The notes: generated by a model not told the origin, from the letters alone. Numbered from the stretch's first letter, positions 29,840-42,309 are shown. The stretch: 42,754 bases of DNA from Acidobacteriota bacterium (GCA_016934555.1 JAFGSS010000060.1:1-42754); one strand, 5' to 3'. Numbers and translations are program-made.

Positions 29840-30421
29840 TCACGGCTCCCGATCGGGCGCGAAGACCTGCTTCAGCTTGACCAATCCCCGGGGGGTGGCG
29901 ATCAGGGTCTTGACGGTGAGGGTCTTGCGGTTCCGGGAGAGGGAGAATTCCTCCCGGACGTTGTGCTCCTCCCGCACGGGGCCGTCCGCGAGCGTCTGGG
30001 TCCCGGAGTTGAGGAGTTTTCCCTTCTTCCATTCCGAGCGGGAGGCGAACTCGCCGCGGCCGTCGGAGGCGACATTGAGGCAGCGGCCGCCGTCGAAGGT
30101 GAACTCCTGGGTGACGAGGCCCATCCGGCCCTCGAGGGTGAAGCGGCGCACGATCCGGATCCGGTCCTCCGCCTGCGTGATCTCGAGGCGCAGGTCGGTG
30201 ATGAAGCCGGCGGGGGAGGGATCGGGGAGCGGTTCCGGGGCGCTCTCGGCAGTGGTGACGGGCCCCTCGGTGAGCCGGAGGTTGCGCAATCCCGGCCTCA
30301 CCTGCTCCATCTCGCTCTTTCCGGGAACGAGGGCCCAGGTCCCGCCCAAATCGGCGCGCTTTTCCCCTGCCGATGCTGCCGTTGCCAGGGCGGCGGACAA
30401 AACCCAGACGGCGATTTTCAT
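29840..30421 (-). CDS. Secreted hypothetical protein
   Basis: MKIAVWVLSAALATAASAGEKRADLGGTWALVPGKSEMEQV... signal peptide plus lipocalin-like start 'G.W.L.P.KS'. Confidence 0.7.
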   Translation of the reverse strand: MKIAVWVLSAALATAASAGEKRADLGGTWALVPGKSEMEQVRPGLRNLRLTEGPVTTAESAPEPLPDPSPAGFITDLRLEITQAEDRIRIVRRFTLEGRMGLVTQEFTFDGGRCLNVASDGRGEFASRSEWKKGKLLNSGTQTLADGPVREEHNVREEFSLSRNRKTLTVKTLIATPRGLVKLKQVFAPDREP

Positions 30422-30547
30422 GAGGCGCCCCCTCCCGTGCGTACGGGTCTTTTACGCCAGTCTACTCCCGGGCGGCCCGTTGGGGAAGGGTTTCGTCTAA
30501 TTTGTTGATGTATTTGGCTATGCGGGTTTTTCGGCGGGCGATCATTC

Positions 30548-30576
30548 TTGACGCCCGGAGGCGCCTGTGATAGCTT
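30548..30576 (+). promoter_or_regulatory. Candidate sigma-70-type promoter upstream of atpH
   Basis: TTGACG (30548-30553), 17-bp spacer, TAGCTT (30571-30576); the -10 match is weak. Confidence 0.35.
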
Positions 30577-30602
30577 AAATCGCTTATATCGGGAGAAAAC
30601 GG

Positions 30603-32733
<2,131 letters not shown>

Positions 32734-32743
32734 GGCGGAGCCC

Positions 32744-33595
32744 ATGGCCAACATTCGCGACATCCGCCGCCGCATCCGCAGCGCGGGGAACATCCAGCAG
32801 ATCACCCGGGCCATGAAGTTCGTTTCGGCCGCCCGGCTGCGCAAGGCCCAGGAGCGGGTGATCGCCGCCCGCCCCTACGCGCGCCGGATGACCGAGGTGC
32901 TCGAGAGCCTCGCCGCCCGGGTGCCGGAGCACTCCCACCCGCTGCTGGCCCGCCGGGGGGACGAGACGATCGAACTCGTGGTGATCACGGCCGACCGGGG
33001 GCTGTGCGGGGCCTATAACACGAACATCATCCGCCGGGCGCTGGAGTTTTTGAACGAGCACTCCGGCCGCAAGGTCGAGCTGAACATCCTGGGGAAGCGC
33101 GCGCGCGATTTCTTCCGCCGGCGCCCCTACGCGGTCCGGCACGAGGCCGTCGGCGTCCTGCAGCAGCCGACGTTCGCTGACGCGGCCGCCATCGCCCGGG
33201 ACCTGATCGAGGAGTTCTCCTCGGGGCGCAAGGACCAGGTCTGGCTCGTCTACAACGAGTTCAAATCGGTGGTGCGCCAGGAGGTGGTCGTGGAGCCGCT
33301 CCTGCCGATCCCGCGCATCGAAAGCGCCGACGAGGCCGGCCGCCTGGAGTACATCTACGACGAGCCGCCCGAGCGGATTTTCGCCCGCCTGCTCCCGCGC
33401 CACGTCGAGGCGCAGGTCTTCAGGGCGATGCTGGAGGCGGCCGCGAGCGAACAGGGGGCGCGCATGGCGGCGATGGAGGCGGCGACCAACAACGCCGCCG
33501 AGATGATCGAAGGCCTGACGCTGTACGCCAACAAGGTGCGGCAGGCGGGAATCACCAATGAACTCATCGAGGTCGTCAGCGGCGCCAGCCGGTAG
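32744..33595 (+). CDS. atpG: ATP synthase F1 subunit gamma
   Basis: MANIRDIRRRIRSAGNIQQITRAMKFVSAARLRKAQERV; ITADRGLCGAYNTNIIR; AMEAATNNAAEMIEGLTLYANKVRQAGITNELIEVVSGA. Confidence 0.97.
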   Translation: MANIRDIRRRIRSAGNIQQITRAMKFVSAARLRKAQERVIAARPYARRMTEVLESLAARVPEHSHPLLARRGDETIELVVITADRGLCGAYNTNIIRRALEFLNEHSGRKVELNILGKRARDFFRRRPYAVRHEAVGVLQQPTFADAAAIARDLIEEFSSGRKDQVWLVYNEFKSVVRQEVVVEPLLPIPRIESADEAGRLEYIYDEPPERIFARLLPRHVEAQVFRAMLEAAASEQGARMAAMEAATNNAAEMIEGLTLYANKVRQAGITNELIEVVSGASR

Positions 33596-35047
<1,452 letters not shown>

Positions 35048-35062
35048 CGGCGCGGGGGAACC

Positions 35063-35491
35063 ATGGCATTGCCCGATACGATTCATCTGGAAGTGGTCAC
35101 GCCCGACAGGCAGGTCTTCAGCGGCGATGTCGACGCCGTCGTGGTCCCGGCCCGGCAGGGGTACATGGGGATCCTGCCGGGGCACGCGCCCCTCCTGGCG
35201 GAACTGGGGATCGGCGAGATCTCCATCCGGGCCGGCGACGGTACCGACTACATGTTCTGTTCCTGGGGTTTCCTGGAGGTGCTCCCCGGCCGGGTGGTGC
35301 TGCTTGCGCAAACGGCGGAGATGGCGTCCGACATCGACGTCAAGCGCGCCGAGGAGGCGAAGGTGCGCGCGGAGAAGATGCTGGCGTCCACCGACCCCGG
35401 GACCGATTTCCGGGGCGCGGAGCTGGCGCTGATGCAGGCGATTTCCAGGCTCAACGCGGCGCACCGGCTGGTCAGGAAACCGCGTCCCTGA
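35063..35491 (+). CDS. atpC: ATP synthase F1 subunit epsilon
   Basis: IHLEVVTPDRQVFSGDVDAVVVPARQGYMGILPGHAPLLAELGIGEISI. Confidence 0.95.
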   Translation: MALPDTIHLEVVTPDRQVFSGDVDAVVVPARQGYMGILPGHAPLLAELGIGEISIRAGDGTDYMFCSWGFLEVLPGRVVLLAQTAEMASDIDVKRAEEAKVRAEKMLASTDPGTDFRGAELALMQAISRLNAAHRLVRKPRP

Positions 35492-35495
35492 CATG

Positions 35496-35533
35496 AAAAA
35501 AGCCGCCGGCGGAGGGCGGCCCCCGCCGGCGGC
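35496..35533 (-). terminator. Rho-independent terminator downstream of the TPR gene (probably also serving atpC)
   Basis: GCCGCCGGCGG (35502-35512) / CCGCCGGCGGC (35523-35533), 11-bp stem, followed on the minus strand by T6. Confidence 0.85.
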
Positions 35534-35554
35534 TTCCGATCCGTCCCGGAATTC

Positions 35555-36571
35555 CTACTGGATCCCCAGTTCCTCCTTGGCCCTCCGGTAAACCTTTTCG
35601 ATACCGATGGTGGTGTCGTTGTGGAGCGCCTTGTACAGCTGCTCCAGTCTTTCCTTGGCCTTGGGGGCGGTGTCGCCGCCGAGGACTTCGGCCTTGGCGA
35701 AGGATTCGATCGCCTCGTCCACCATCTTCTTTTCCCACTCGCACATGCCGATCCAGTAATAGCCCTCGGCGTAGCGCTCGGCCTCGATCGCCTTGCGGAA
35801 GGCGTCGATGGCCTCGTCAAACTGTTTCTGGTCGTAAAGGTGGACCCCGATCACATGGTAGGCGTCATGGCGGGCCACAAGCAGGTGTTTCCGGGTGTCC
35901 TCCCCGGGCTCCTTCACCAGGTCGGCCGCCTTGATGGTTTCCCGGGCGAAGGCGTCGGCCTTGGTGATGTCGTTCTTGGCCGCGTAAAACTGCATGATTT
36001 CGTAGCGCAGCCGGAAGTCCGTTTCGTATTCAGGGTACATCATGACCGAGTCGGCCCATTCCAGGTACTTGTCGTCGTTCCCCATCTTCTTGTACAGCCT
36101 GGCGATCTGGTAGGCGATGCTGCCCGTGGGCCGGAGCTTGTAGATCTTCTCGTAGCACTCGACGCACTTTTCGTCGTGCTCGAGGATCTCGGTCGCCTTC
36201 GCCAGGTAGGCCAGGGTCTGCAGCTCGCCCGGCCGGAGCTGGCTCCACTGCTCCGCCAGGACCTCGAGTTCGCCGTACTTCTCCGCTTCGGAGGTTTCGA
36301 AGAGGAGGCGCTCATAGGAGGAGTTGATGTAGGGCATGAGCTTGGATTCGGGGTATTTGTCCACGAAATCCAGGAGCATCGCCCCGCGCTTGAGCAGATC
36401 GGGCTCCTTGTCGGCCGCCGCCCAGGCGTTGTACTCCTCTTCCCCGTACTCCGTCTCCTCTTCCTCGGCCTGGTCCTGAAATGCGGCGAACGAGGCGCCG
36501 CCGCCGATGACGAAGAAAAATACAGCCGCCGCGAGTAAGGCTGCAAAAAAAGTCTTGCCGGTACGTTCCAT
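35555..36571 (-). CDS. Secreted TPR-repeat protein
   Basis: Signal peptide MERTGKTFFAALLAAAVFFFVIGGGASFA; TPR-like helices e.g. AYHVIGVHLYDQKQFDEAIDAFRKAIEAERYAEGYYWIGMCEWEKKMVDEAIESFAKAEVLG. Confidence 0.85.
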   Translation of the reverse strand: MERTGKTFFAALLAAAVFFFVIGGGASFAAFQDQAEEEETEYGEEEYNAWAAADKEPDLLKRGAMLLDFVDKYPESKLMPYINSSYERLLFETSEAEKYGELEVLAEQWSQLRPGELQTLAYLAKATEILEHDEKCVECYEKIYKLRPTGSIAYQIARLYKKMGNDDKYLEWADSVMMYPEYETDFRLRYEIMQFYAAKNDITKADAFARETIKAADLVKEPGEDTRKHLLVARHDAYHVIGVHLYDQKQFDEAIDAFRKAIEAERYAEGYYWIGMCEWEKKMVDEAIESFAKAEVLGGDTAPKAKERLEQLYKALHNDTTIGIEKVYRRAKEELGIQ

Positions 36572-36920
36572 CAATGTTTTCCCCCTCCTGATTCTGCCGG
36601 GCGGATCCCCCCGCTTTACCCGTACTAAACGCTTAGAAGCTCGGGGTGCCCGCCAAAAGCCTCAGACAAGCGCCGACGGGATCTCCTCCCCTGCTTAGAT
36701 GCCGCGCGCCCCCCGAAAGTTTCACGCGCATGCAGGGGGCGGAGTCTCCGGTATTTACCGGAGTCCACCGGCCGCCAACCCCAAACGCGAATTAAATCAC
36801 AGTTTAGGCTTCACCGTCGAGAGAATTTCGGTGCCTCCCCGACTTTACTGAAAAGGTGACCGATTATGGTATGATTCGGGCTTTCATTCCGGCTTCGGGC
36901 CGGGGGGCATCGGAGACATC

Positions 36921-38654
36921 ATGGAATCGAGCCACAACAGTGAGGACCCCGGGCGGGACGCCGGAGGGCCGGAAGGGGAAACCGGGTCCGGGCAGCCGGT
37001 AGATTTCGTACGGGCGACGGTCAGGGACGACGTCGGGGCGGGCAAAAACGGGGGGAGGGTGTGCACGCGATTTCCCCCGGAACCGAACGGGTACCTGCAC
37101 ATCGGGCACGCCAAGGCCATCTGCCTGAACTTCGGCATCGCGGCCGAGTTCGGCGGCGACTGTAACCTCCGGTTCGACGATACCAACCCCGCGAAGGAGG
37201 ATGTGGAGTACGTGGAATCGATCCAGGAGGACGTCCGCTGGCTCGGGTTCGACTGGGGCGACCGCCTCTACTACGCCTCGGACTACTTCGAGCGGCTTTA
37301 CGAGTGCGCCCTGGAGCTGATCCGGAGGGGGAAGGCCTACGTCGACAGCCTGACGGCGGAGGAGATCCGCTCCTACCGAGGGACCCTGACGGAGCCCGGT
37401 AAGGAGAGCCCGTACCGCGACCGGTCGGTGGAGGAGAACCTGGACCTGTTCGGCAGGATGCGCGCGGGGGAGTTCGAGGACGGGAGCCACGTGCTGCGGG
37501 CCAAAATCGACATGGCATCGCCGAACCTGAATATGCGCGACCCCACGATCTACCGGATCCGCCGGGTGGGCCACCACCGGACGGGCGACGCGTGGTGCCT
37601 CTACCCGATGTACGATTTCGCCCACTCCCTGTCCGATTCCTTCGAAGGGATCACCCACTCGATCTGCACGCTCGAGTTCGAGGACCACCGGCCCCTGTAC
37701 GACTGGTTCCAGGAGACCCTCGGGCTCCCCTCCCGCTCCCGGCAGATCGAGTTCGCGCGCCTCAACCTCAACTACACCGTCATGAGCAAGCGCAAGCTCC
37801 TCCAGCTGGTGAAGGAGGGCCTGGTTTGCGGCTGGGACGACCCGCGGATGCCCACCCTGTGCGGGCTGCGCCGGCGCGGGTACACGCCGGAATCGATCCG
37901 GAATTTCTGCGAGCGGATCGGGGTGGGCAAGCGCGACGGGGTGGTGGACGTGGCGCTGCTCGAACACTCCCTGCGGGAGGACCTGAACGCCCGTGCCCCC
38001 CGGGTCATGGCGGTGCTGCGCCCGCTGCGCCTCGTCATCGACAACTACCCGGAGGGCAGGGTGGAGAGGATGCAGGCGGTCAACAACCCGGAGGACGCCT
38101 CATCGGGCACTCGGGAGGTGGCGTTTTCGCGCGAACTCCTGATCGAGCGGGAGGACTTCATGGAGGATCCTCCCAAGAAGTTTTTCCGCCTGGCCCCGGG
38201 CCGGACGGTGCGGTTGCGCTACGCCTGCCTCGTCACCTGCACCGGGGTGGTCAAGGACGAGCGGGGAGAGATCGTGGAGGTCCACTGTCAATACTACCCC
38301 AGGGGGGAGGCCGAGGATCTGCCCCGGGCCAAGGCGACGCTGCACTGGGTCTCTGCCGCCCACTCCCTCCCCGCGGAGGTCCGGCTCTACGACCGGCTCT
38401 TTTCGACCGAAAACCCGGCCGACGAGAAGGAAGGGAAGGACTTCAAGGCGTGGCTGAACCCCGGTTCGCTCGAGATCCTCGACGGCTGCCGGCTCGAGGC
38501 CTCCCTCGGGGCGGCCCGGCCCGGGGACGGGTTCCAGTTCGAGCGGCTCGGCTACTTCTGCATGGACCCCGACTCCAGGCCGGGGAAGCCGGTGTTCAAC
38601 CGCACCGTGACGCTGCGGGACGCCTGGGCCAAGATTGTCCGGAAGGGGGCCTAG
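36921..38654 (+). CDS. glnS: Glutaminyl-tRNA synthetase
   Basis: [26 protein letters not shown] (HIGH), [23 protein letters not shown] (KMSKS-like), GlnRS-type C-terminal beta-barrel region. Confidence 0.97.
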   Translation: MESSHNSEDPGRDAGGPEGETGSGQPVDFVRATVRDDVGAGKNGGRVCTRFPPEPNGYLHIGHAKAICLNFGIAAEFGGDCNLRFDDTNPAKEDVEYVESIQEDVRWLGFDWGDRLYYASDYFERLYECALELIRRGKAYVDSLTAEEIRSYRGTLTEPGKESPYRDRSVEENLDLFGRMRAGEFEDGSHVLRAKIDMASPNLNMRDPTIYRIRRVGHHRTGDAWCLYPMYDFAHSLSDSFEGITHSICTLEFEDHRPLYDWFQETLGLPSRSRQIEFARLNLNYTVMSKRKLLQLVKEGLVCGWDDPRMPTLCGLRRRGYTPESIRNFCERIGVGKRDGVVDVALLEHSLREDLNARAPRVMAVLRPLRLVIDNYPEGRVERMQAVNNPEDASSGTREVAFSRELLIEREDFMEDPPKKFFRLAPGRTVRLRYACLVTCTGVVKDERGEIVEVHCQYYPRGEAEDLPRAKATLHWVSAAHSLPAEVRLYDRLFSTENPADEKEGKDFKAWLNPGSLEILDGCRLEASLGAARPGDGFQFERLGYFCMDPDSRPGKPVFNRTVTLRDAWAKIVRKGA

Positions 38655-38677
38655 CCCGGTCCGCCCGCGCTTTGCGC

Positions 38678-38706
38678 TTGAATCCGGGGGGCACTTTTCC
38701 TACAAT
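38678..38706 (+). promoter_or_regulatory. Predicted tRNA-Gln promoter
   Basis: TTGAAT-N17-TACAAT, ending 11 bp before the tRNA 5' end. Confidence 0.6.
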
Positions 38707-38717
38707 GTCGATAGAGC

Positions 38718-38791
38718 TGGGAGATCGTCTAATGGTAAGACGGGTGGCTCTGGACCATCTGATCGGGGTTCGAATCCCTGTCTCCCAGCCA
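38718..38791 (+). tRNA. tRNA-Gln (anticodon CUG), CCA encoded
   Basis: Acceptor TGGGAGA/TCTCCCA, discriminator G, CCA; D stem GTCT/AGAC; anticodon stem GGTGG/CCATC with loop C-T-CTG-G-A; T arm CGGGG-TTCGAAT-CCCTG. Confidence 0.95.
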
Positions 38792-38834
38792 AAATCACCC
38801 TCCTCCTTTCTGGTTGCACCACATACGCAGGCGA

Positions 38835-38863
38835 TTGACAGGTTGTGCTACATGTAGCACAAT
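38835..38863 (+). promoter_or_regulatory. vapBC-type promoter with perfect 20-bp palindromic operator
   Basis: TTGACA (38835-38840)-N17-CACAAT (38858-38863); TTGTGCTACA|TGTAGCACAA (38843-38862) is a perfect palindrome. Confidence 0.75.
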
Positions 38864-38869
38864 CCCATC

Positions 38870-39106
38870 ATGAAAAGGGCCGGGATCAGGGAAGCGCGTC
38901 AGAGCCTCTCGGAGCTTATCGAGATGGTGCGCAAGGGAAGGGAAGTGTTGATCACCGATCGAGGCAAGCCGGTGGCCCGGCTGGTGCCTGCGGAGACGTC
39001 GAGTGCCCGGGCGTTCCCGGGCCGGGCGGCGTTCCGGCGATCGATGCCCGCCTTGAGCCCGCCTTTATCTTCAACCGTTTGTGAGGATCGTGAAGACCGT
39101 CTCTGA
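38870..39106 (+). CDS. Type II antitoxin, Phd/YefM (VapB-like)
   Basis: MKRAGIREARQSLSELIEMVRKGREVLITDRGKPVARLVP, classic Phd/YefM N-terminal fold; precedes a PIN toxin with a 26-nt overlap. Confidence 0.9.
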   Translation: MKRAGIREARQSLSELIEMVRKGREVLITDRGKPVARLVPAETSSARAFPGRAAFRRSMPALSPPLSSTVCEDREDRL

Positions 39107-39566
39107 TTCCGTCAATCCTTCAGAAGGGGATTGGGCCGGCCCGTTATATCTGGATGCCAGCGCACTGGCAAAACTCTACCTGCCCGAACCGGGCAGTGAT
39201 CTTTTGGATGCGGCCGTTCGGGGACGGCGCGATCTCATGGTCTCGGACCTGGCCATTACCGAAATGGTCTCCGCCATCTCCCGCCGACGCCGCGAGGGAA
39301 CCCTTGCCGCTGTGTCCTGTGCGCGCCTTCACCGGAAGATTTCGGCCGATATCGGGGACGGGCTCTATATAAAAAGCGACCTGATGCCGGAAGTCCATCG
39401 GGAAGCCGAGAGGTTTCTGCTGGCCGTTGATGATGTACCCTTGCGCGCCGCCGATGCTCTCCACCTCGCCCTTGCGAGCCTGTCCGGCGCATCGGCGATC
39501 GTCACGTACGATCTGCGTCTGGCGCAGGCGGCGGTCAGGATAGGATCGAACTCTCTGCCTCAGTGA
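39081..39566 (+). CDS. PIN-domain ribonuclease toxin (VapC-like)
   Basis: LYLDASALAKLYLPEPGSDLLDAAV; VSDLAITEMVSAISRR; LRAADALHLALASLSGASAIVTYDLRLAQAA: PIN acidic residues in order. Confidence 0.9.
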   Translation: MRIVKTVSDSVNPSEGDWAGPLYLDASALAKLYLPEPGSDLLDAAVRGRRDLMVSDLAITEMVSAISRRRREGTLAAVSCARLHRKISADIGDGLYIKSDLMPEVHREAERFLLAVDDVPLRAADALHLALASLSGASAIVTYDLRLAQAAVRIGSNSLPQ

Positions 39567-39611
39567 TGTGTTCGAAGCATTTTCAGCAATGATGATCGGG
39601 AGGATTCGAGG

Positions 39612-40721
39612 ATGAAACTCAGGATGTCGTGGATGATCGCTCTTACGCTGCTGGTTCTTGGAAGTCTGTCCAATGCCCTGGCCGACTGTTCGCGCGGGCA
39701 GCTCGAAGCCACGGTGGATAAGTATTTTGAATCGCTTGCGGCGCATTCGGCATCGATGCTGCCGCTCGCGGAGGGTGCCCGGTTTACCGAGAACGGTGTG
39801 ACCAAAAATGTCGGGGAAGGATTCTGGCGGACGGCGGGCAAGGTCCTCCTCAAGCGGACCCTGATCGATACCGCGAAATGCTCCGCGGCCGTCATCGCCG
39901 TCGTCGAAGAGCCGTTCGACTCCAAGACGGTAGGCCAGGCGGGCACGGGAGGTTTCGGCGGCGGCATGGGCGCCCCGGGCGGCGCGCCTGCCGGTGCGGC
40001 CGGCGGCACGATGGCCAAGCCCAAGGGGATGCCTGCCGGTGCGGCCGGCGGCACGATGGCCAAGCCCAAGGGGATGCCCGCCGGCGGGGCCGGCGGCGCG
40101 ATGGGCGCCCCGGGTGGCGCGATGGCCAAGCCCAAGGTGATGCCGGCCGAAGGGACGGTTCGGCCGATCCTGTTCGCCGCCCGGCTCAAGGTCGAGAAGG
40201 ACAAGGTCACCGAGGTGGAGACCATCGTGGCGCGGGAGAACGAATTCATGTTCAACCCTGAAGCCGTCCTCGCCACGAAGGACCAGGATTGGGACACCAT
40301 TCTTCCCCCCGGGAAACGCGCGCCGCGCAAAGTGCTGGCGGACGCGGCCAACAATTATTTCGCCCTGTTCGCGGAGGGCTCGACGGTCAGCGTCCCCTTC
40401 GCCGAGGTGTGCGACCGCTGGGAGAACGGTTTTCTCACGACGGGGCAGGACCATGACTGTTCGCCGGTGACTTTCAGGAAGCGGATCGGCGTCAGCATGG
40501 ACCATGGCCCGCGGCGCGTCCTGGTGGACACCGAAAAAGGGATTTCGATCGGCTTCATGATGTTCGGCGGCGGAGCGTCCGCGAACAAGGACAACCCCAC
40601 GGGCAGCGGCCTGGTGGATTGCCACATGTTCAGGATGAGGGACGGCAAGGTGGACCTGATCCACTCCATCGTCGGCCCCCGGGCGCAGACGATGGGCTGG
40701 CCGCTCGAGCCGATCGAATAG
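39612..40721 (+). CDS. Secreted protein, DUF8021-like architecture with a low-complexity repeat insertion
   Basis: Signal peptide MKLRMSWMIALTLLVLGSLSNALA; CSRGQLEATVDKYFESL...ARFTENGV...LFAARLKVEKDKVTEVETIVARENEFMFN...VPFAEVCDRWENG...DCHMFRMRDGKVDLIHSI; family name assigned from memory. Confidence 0.6.
   Translation: MKLRMSWMIALTLLVLGSLSNALADCSRGQLEATVDKYFESLAAHSASMLPLAEGARFTENGVTKNVGEGFWRTAGKVLLKRTLIDTAKCSAAVIAVVEEPFDSKTVGQAGTGGFGGGMGAPGGAPAGAAGGTMAKPKGMPAGAAGGTMAKPKGMPAGGAGGAMGAPGGAMAKPKVMPAEGTVRPILFAARLKVEKDKVTEVETIVARENEFMFNPEAVLATKDQDWDTILPPGKRAPRKVLADAANNYFALFAEGSTVSVPFAEVCDRWENGFLTTGQDHDCSPVTFRKRIGVSMDHGPRRVLVDTEKGISIGFMMFGGGASANKDNPTGSGLVDCHMFRMRDGKVDLIHSIVGPRAQTMGWPLEPIE
39986..40146 (+). 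repeat. Tandem coding repeat, 45-bp unit (AGGTMAKPKGMPAGA)
   Basis: gcctgccggtgcggccggcggcacgatggccaagcccaaggggat repeated at 39986 and 40031, diverged third copy from 40076. Confidence 0.9.
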
Positions 40722-40896
40722 GCCCCCGCCGCGGCCGCCTCCATACCCCGGCAGCGAAACCCTTCCGCGGCACCCGGTCCGATTCGGGCCGCGGAAGGCC
40801 CTTCCCTCCCCCGGCCTTCATTCCCTTGATCGCCGGGGGATTTTCTGTTTGGATGTTCGGCGGGGATTCGTATGCTTATCTGAAGCACGGGAGGGA

Positions 40897-41454
40897 ATGA
40901 TGGAATCAGTCACCCTTAATATCGACGGGAAGCCGATCGAGGCGGCCAGCGGCACGACTCTGCTCGTGGCGGCCAGGGCCAACGGCATCGAGATCCCGAC
41001 CCACTGCAACGACGAGAACCTGCGTCCCTACGGGGGGTGCAGGCTGTGCATGGTGGAGATCGTCAGGGGCGATAGAAAGAGGCTGGTCGCGGCCTGCCTG
41101 TACGAAGTCGAACAGGGGCTGGTGGTCCAGACCAGAAACAGCCGGATCGACAGGATCCGGAAGATGATCATCGAGCTGACCTGGCCCAACATGCGCGAAT
41201 ATGCGGAGGAGTACGGTGCCGAGGGGGACAGGTTCGGCAATGAGAACACCGACTGCGCCCTGTGCGGAAAATGCGTCAGGTTCTGCATGGAATCCCAATT
41301 GGGCGACATCGTCTATTTCAAGGGACGGGGCATCCACCGGGACATCGACCTCACGCCGGGAAGGGATTTCGACTACGACGTCTACATGAAGTGCATGTCG
41401 TTCTGCCCGGGGGGGAGGCTGATGAACAAGATCGTGAAATTGTGGGAGGAATGA
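40897..41454 (+). CDS. 2Fe-2S ferredoxin/NuoG-N-terminal-like iron-sulfur protein
   Basis: VTLNIDGKPIEAASGTTLLVAARANGIEIPTHCNDENLRPYGGCRLCMVEI (2Fe-2S ligands), NTDCALCGKCVRFCMES, YMKCMSFCPGGRL. Confidence 0.88.
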   Translation: MMESVTLNIDGKPIEAASGTTLLVAARANGIEIPTHCNDENLRPYGGCRLCMVEIVRGDRKRLVAACLYEVEQGLVVQTRNSRIDRIRKMIIELTWPNMREYAEEYGAEGDRFGNENTDCALCGKCVRFCMESQLGDIVYFKGRGIHRDIDLTPGRDFDYDVYMKCMSFCPGGRLMNKIVKLWEE

Positions 41455-41500
41455 GGCGTCACGGGCGCCCGTTTTTGTCACTCTTGTCAAGGAGCGGAAT

Positions 41501-41926
41501 ATGAGTCTGAAGGAATACGCCGATTTTGCGAACCAGAACAAGACCTGTTACCTGGCTACCGTCGAGGGGGACCAGCCCCGGGTGCGGTGCCTGGGCATGT
41601 GGTACGCGGACGAGACCGGGTTCTATTTCCAGGCGCAGTCGGTCAAGGCGATGTGCCGGCAGCTGGAGAAGAACCCGAAGATCGAGGTCTATTTCAACGC
41701 GCCCGACTTCAGCCGGGTGATGAGGGTCTCGGGCAGGGTCCGGTTCATCGATGACCCCGGGCTGAGGGCGAGATGCATCGAGGAGCGCCCCTTCGTGAAG
41801 AATTTCGGGATTACGGAGCCGGGCAACCCCCTGCTTGCCGTCTTCCATCTCTACACGGGAGAGGCCTACTTCTGGACGATGGGGGACAGCATGAAGGAAG
41901 CCCAAATCCCCCGGGTCCAATTCTAG
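41501..41926 (+). CDS. Pyridoxamine 5'-phosphate oxidase-fold flavin-binding family protein
   Basis: MSLKEYADFANQNKTCYLATVEGDQPRVRCLGMWYADETGFYFQAQSVKAMCRQLEKNPKIEVYF, typical PPOX N-terminal half. Confidence 0.85.
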   Translation: MSLKEYADFANQNKTCYLATVEGDQPRVRCLGMWYADETGFYFQAQSVKAMCRQLEKNPKIEVYFNAPDFSRVMRVSGRVRFIDDPGLRARCIEERPFVKNFGITEPGNPLLAVFHLYTGEAYFWTMGDSMKEAQIPRVQF

Positions 41927-42309
41927 CTTTTCGGGAGCCTTCCGGCGGGAGCGGGATATCCCGCCCCGTCCCCGATTTCCCGGTCCGTCAGCCCGTTTTT
42001 CCTGGCGACCTCGCGGATCCAGGTCCATTCATCCGGATGGATCTCGCCGTCGATCCCGGCGATCATGACGGCGTCGCGGACGAAGAGGCGGGCGATGCTG
42101 CGGTCGGAGAACATCATCGGTTTGTTCTTGATATGGGGGTTTTTCAGGACGTCGTCGATCGCCCCCTCGCAGAAGCGCGGGTCGAAATCGAGCCGCTGCC
42201 CGAGCCGGATCATTAGGTCCCGCTCCCGGGCGCTGATGACCCGGTCCTTCCGGATCAGCACCAGCAACCCCCGGTAGTAGTTCCCCCGTTCCGCAAGCGG
42301 AATGTCCAT
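41923..42309 (-). CDS. TerB-like protein
   Basis: MIRLGQRLDFDPRFCEGAIDDVLKN...FVRDAVMIAGIDGEIHPDEWTWIREVARKNGL resembles the TerB 'DG.ih..E...i...a...gl' pattern. Confidence 0.6.
   Translation of the reverse strand: MDIPLAERGNYYRGLLVLIRKDRVISARERDLMIRLGQRLDFDPRFCEGAIDDVLKNPHIKNKPMMFSDRSIARLFVRDAVMIAGIDGEIHPDEWTWIREVARKNGLTDREIGDGAGYPAPAGRLPKS

Noticed and set aside
39986-40146. CRISPR-like or transposon repeat
   Set aside because: Direct repeats are contiguous, in-frame and coding (15-aa unit), with no spacers.
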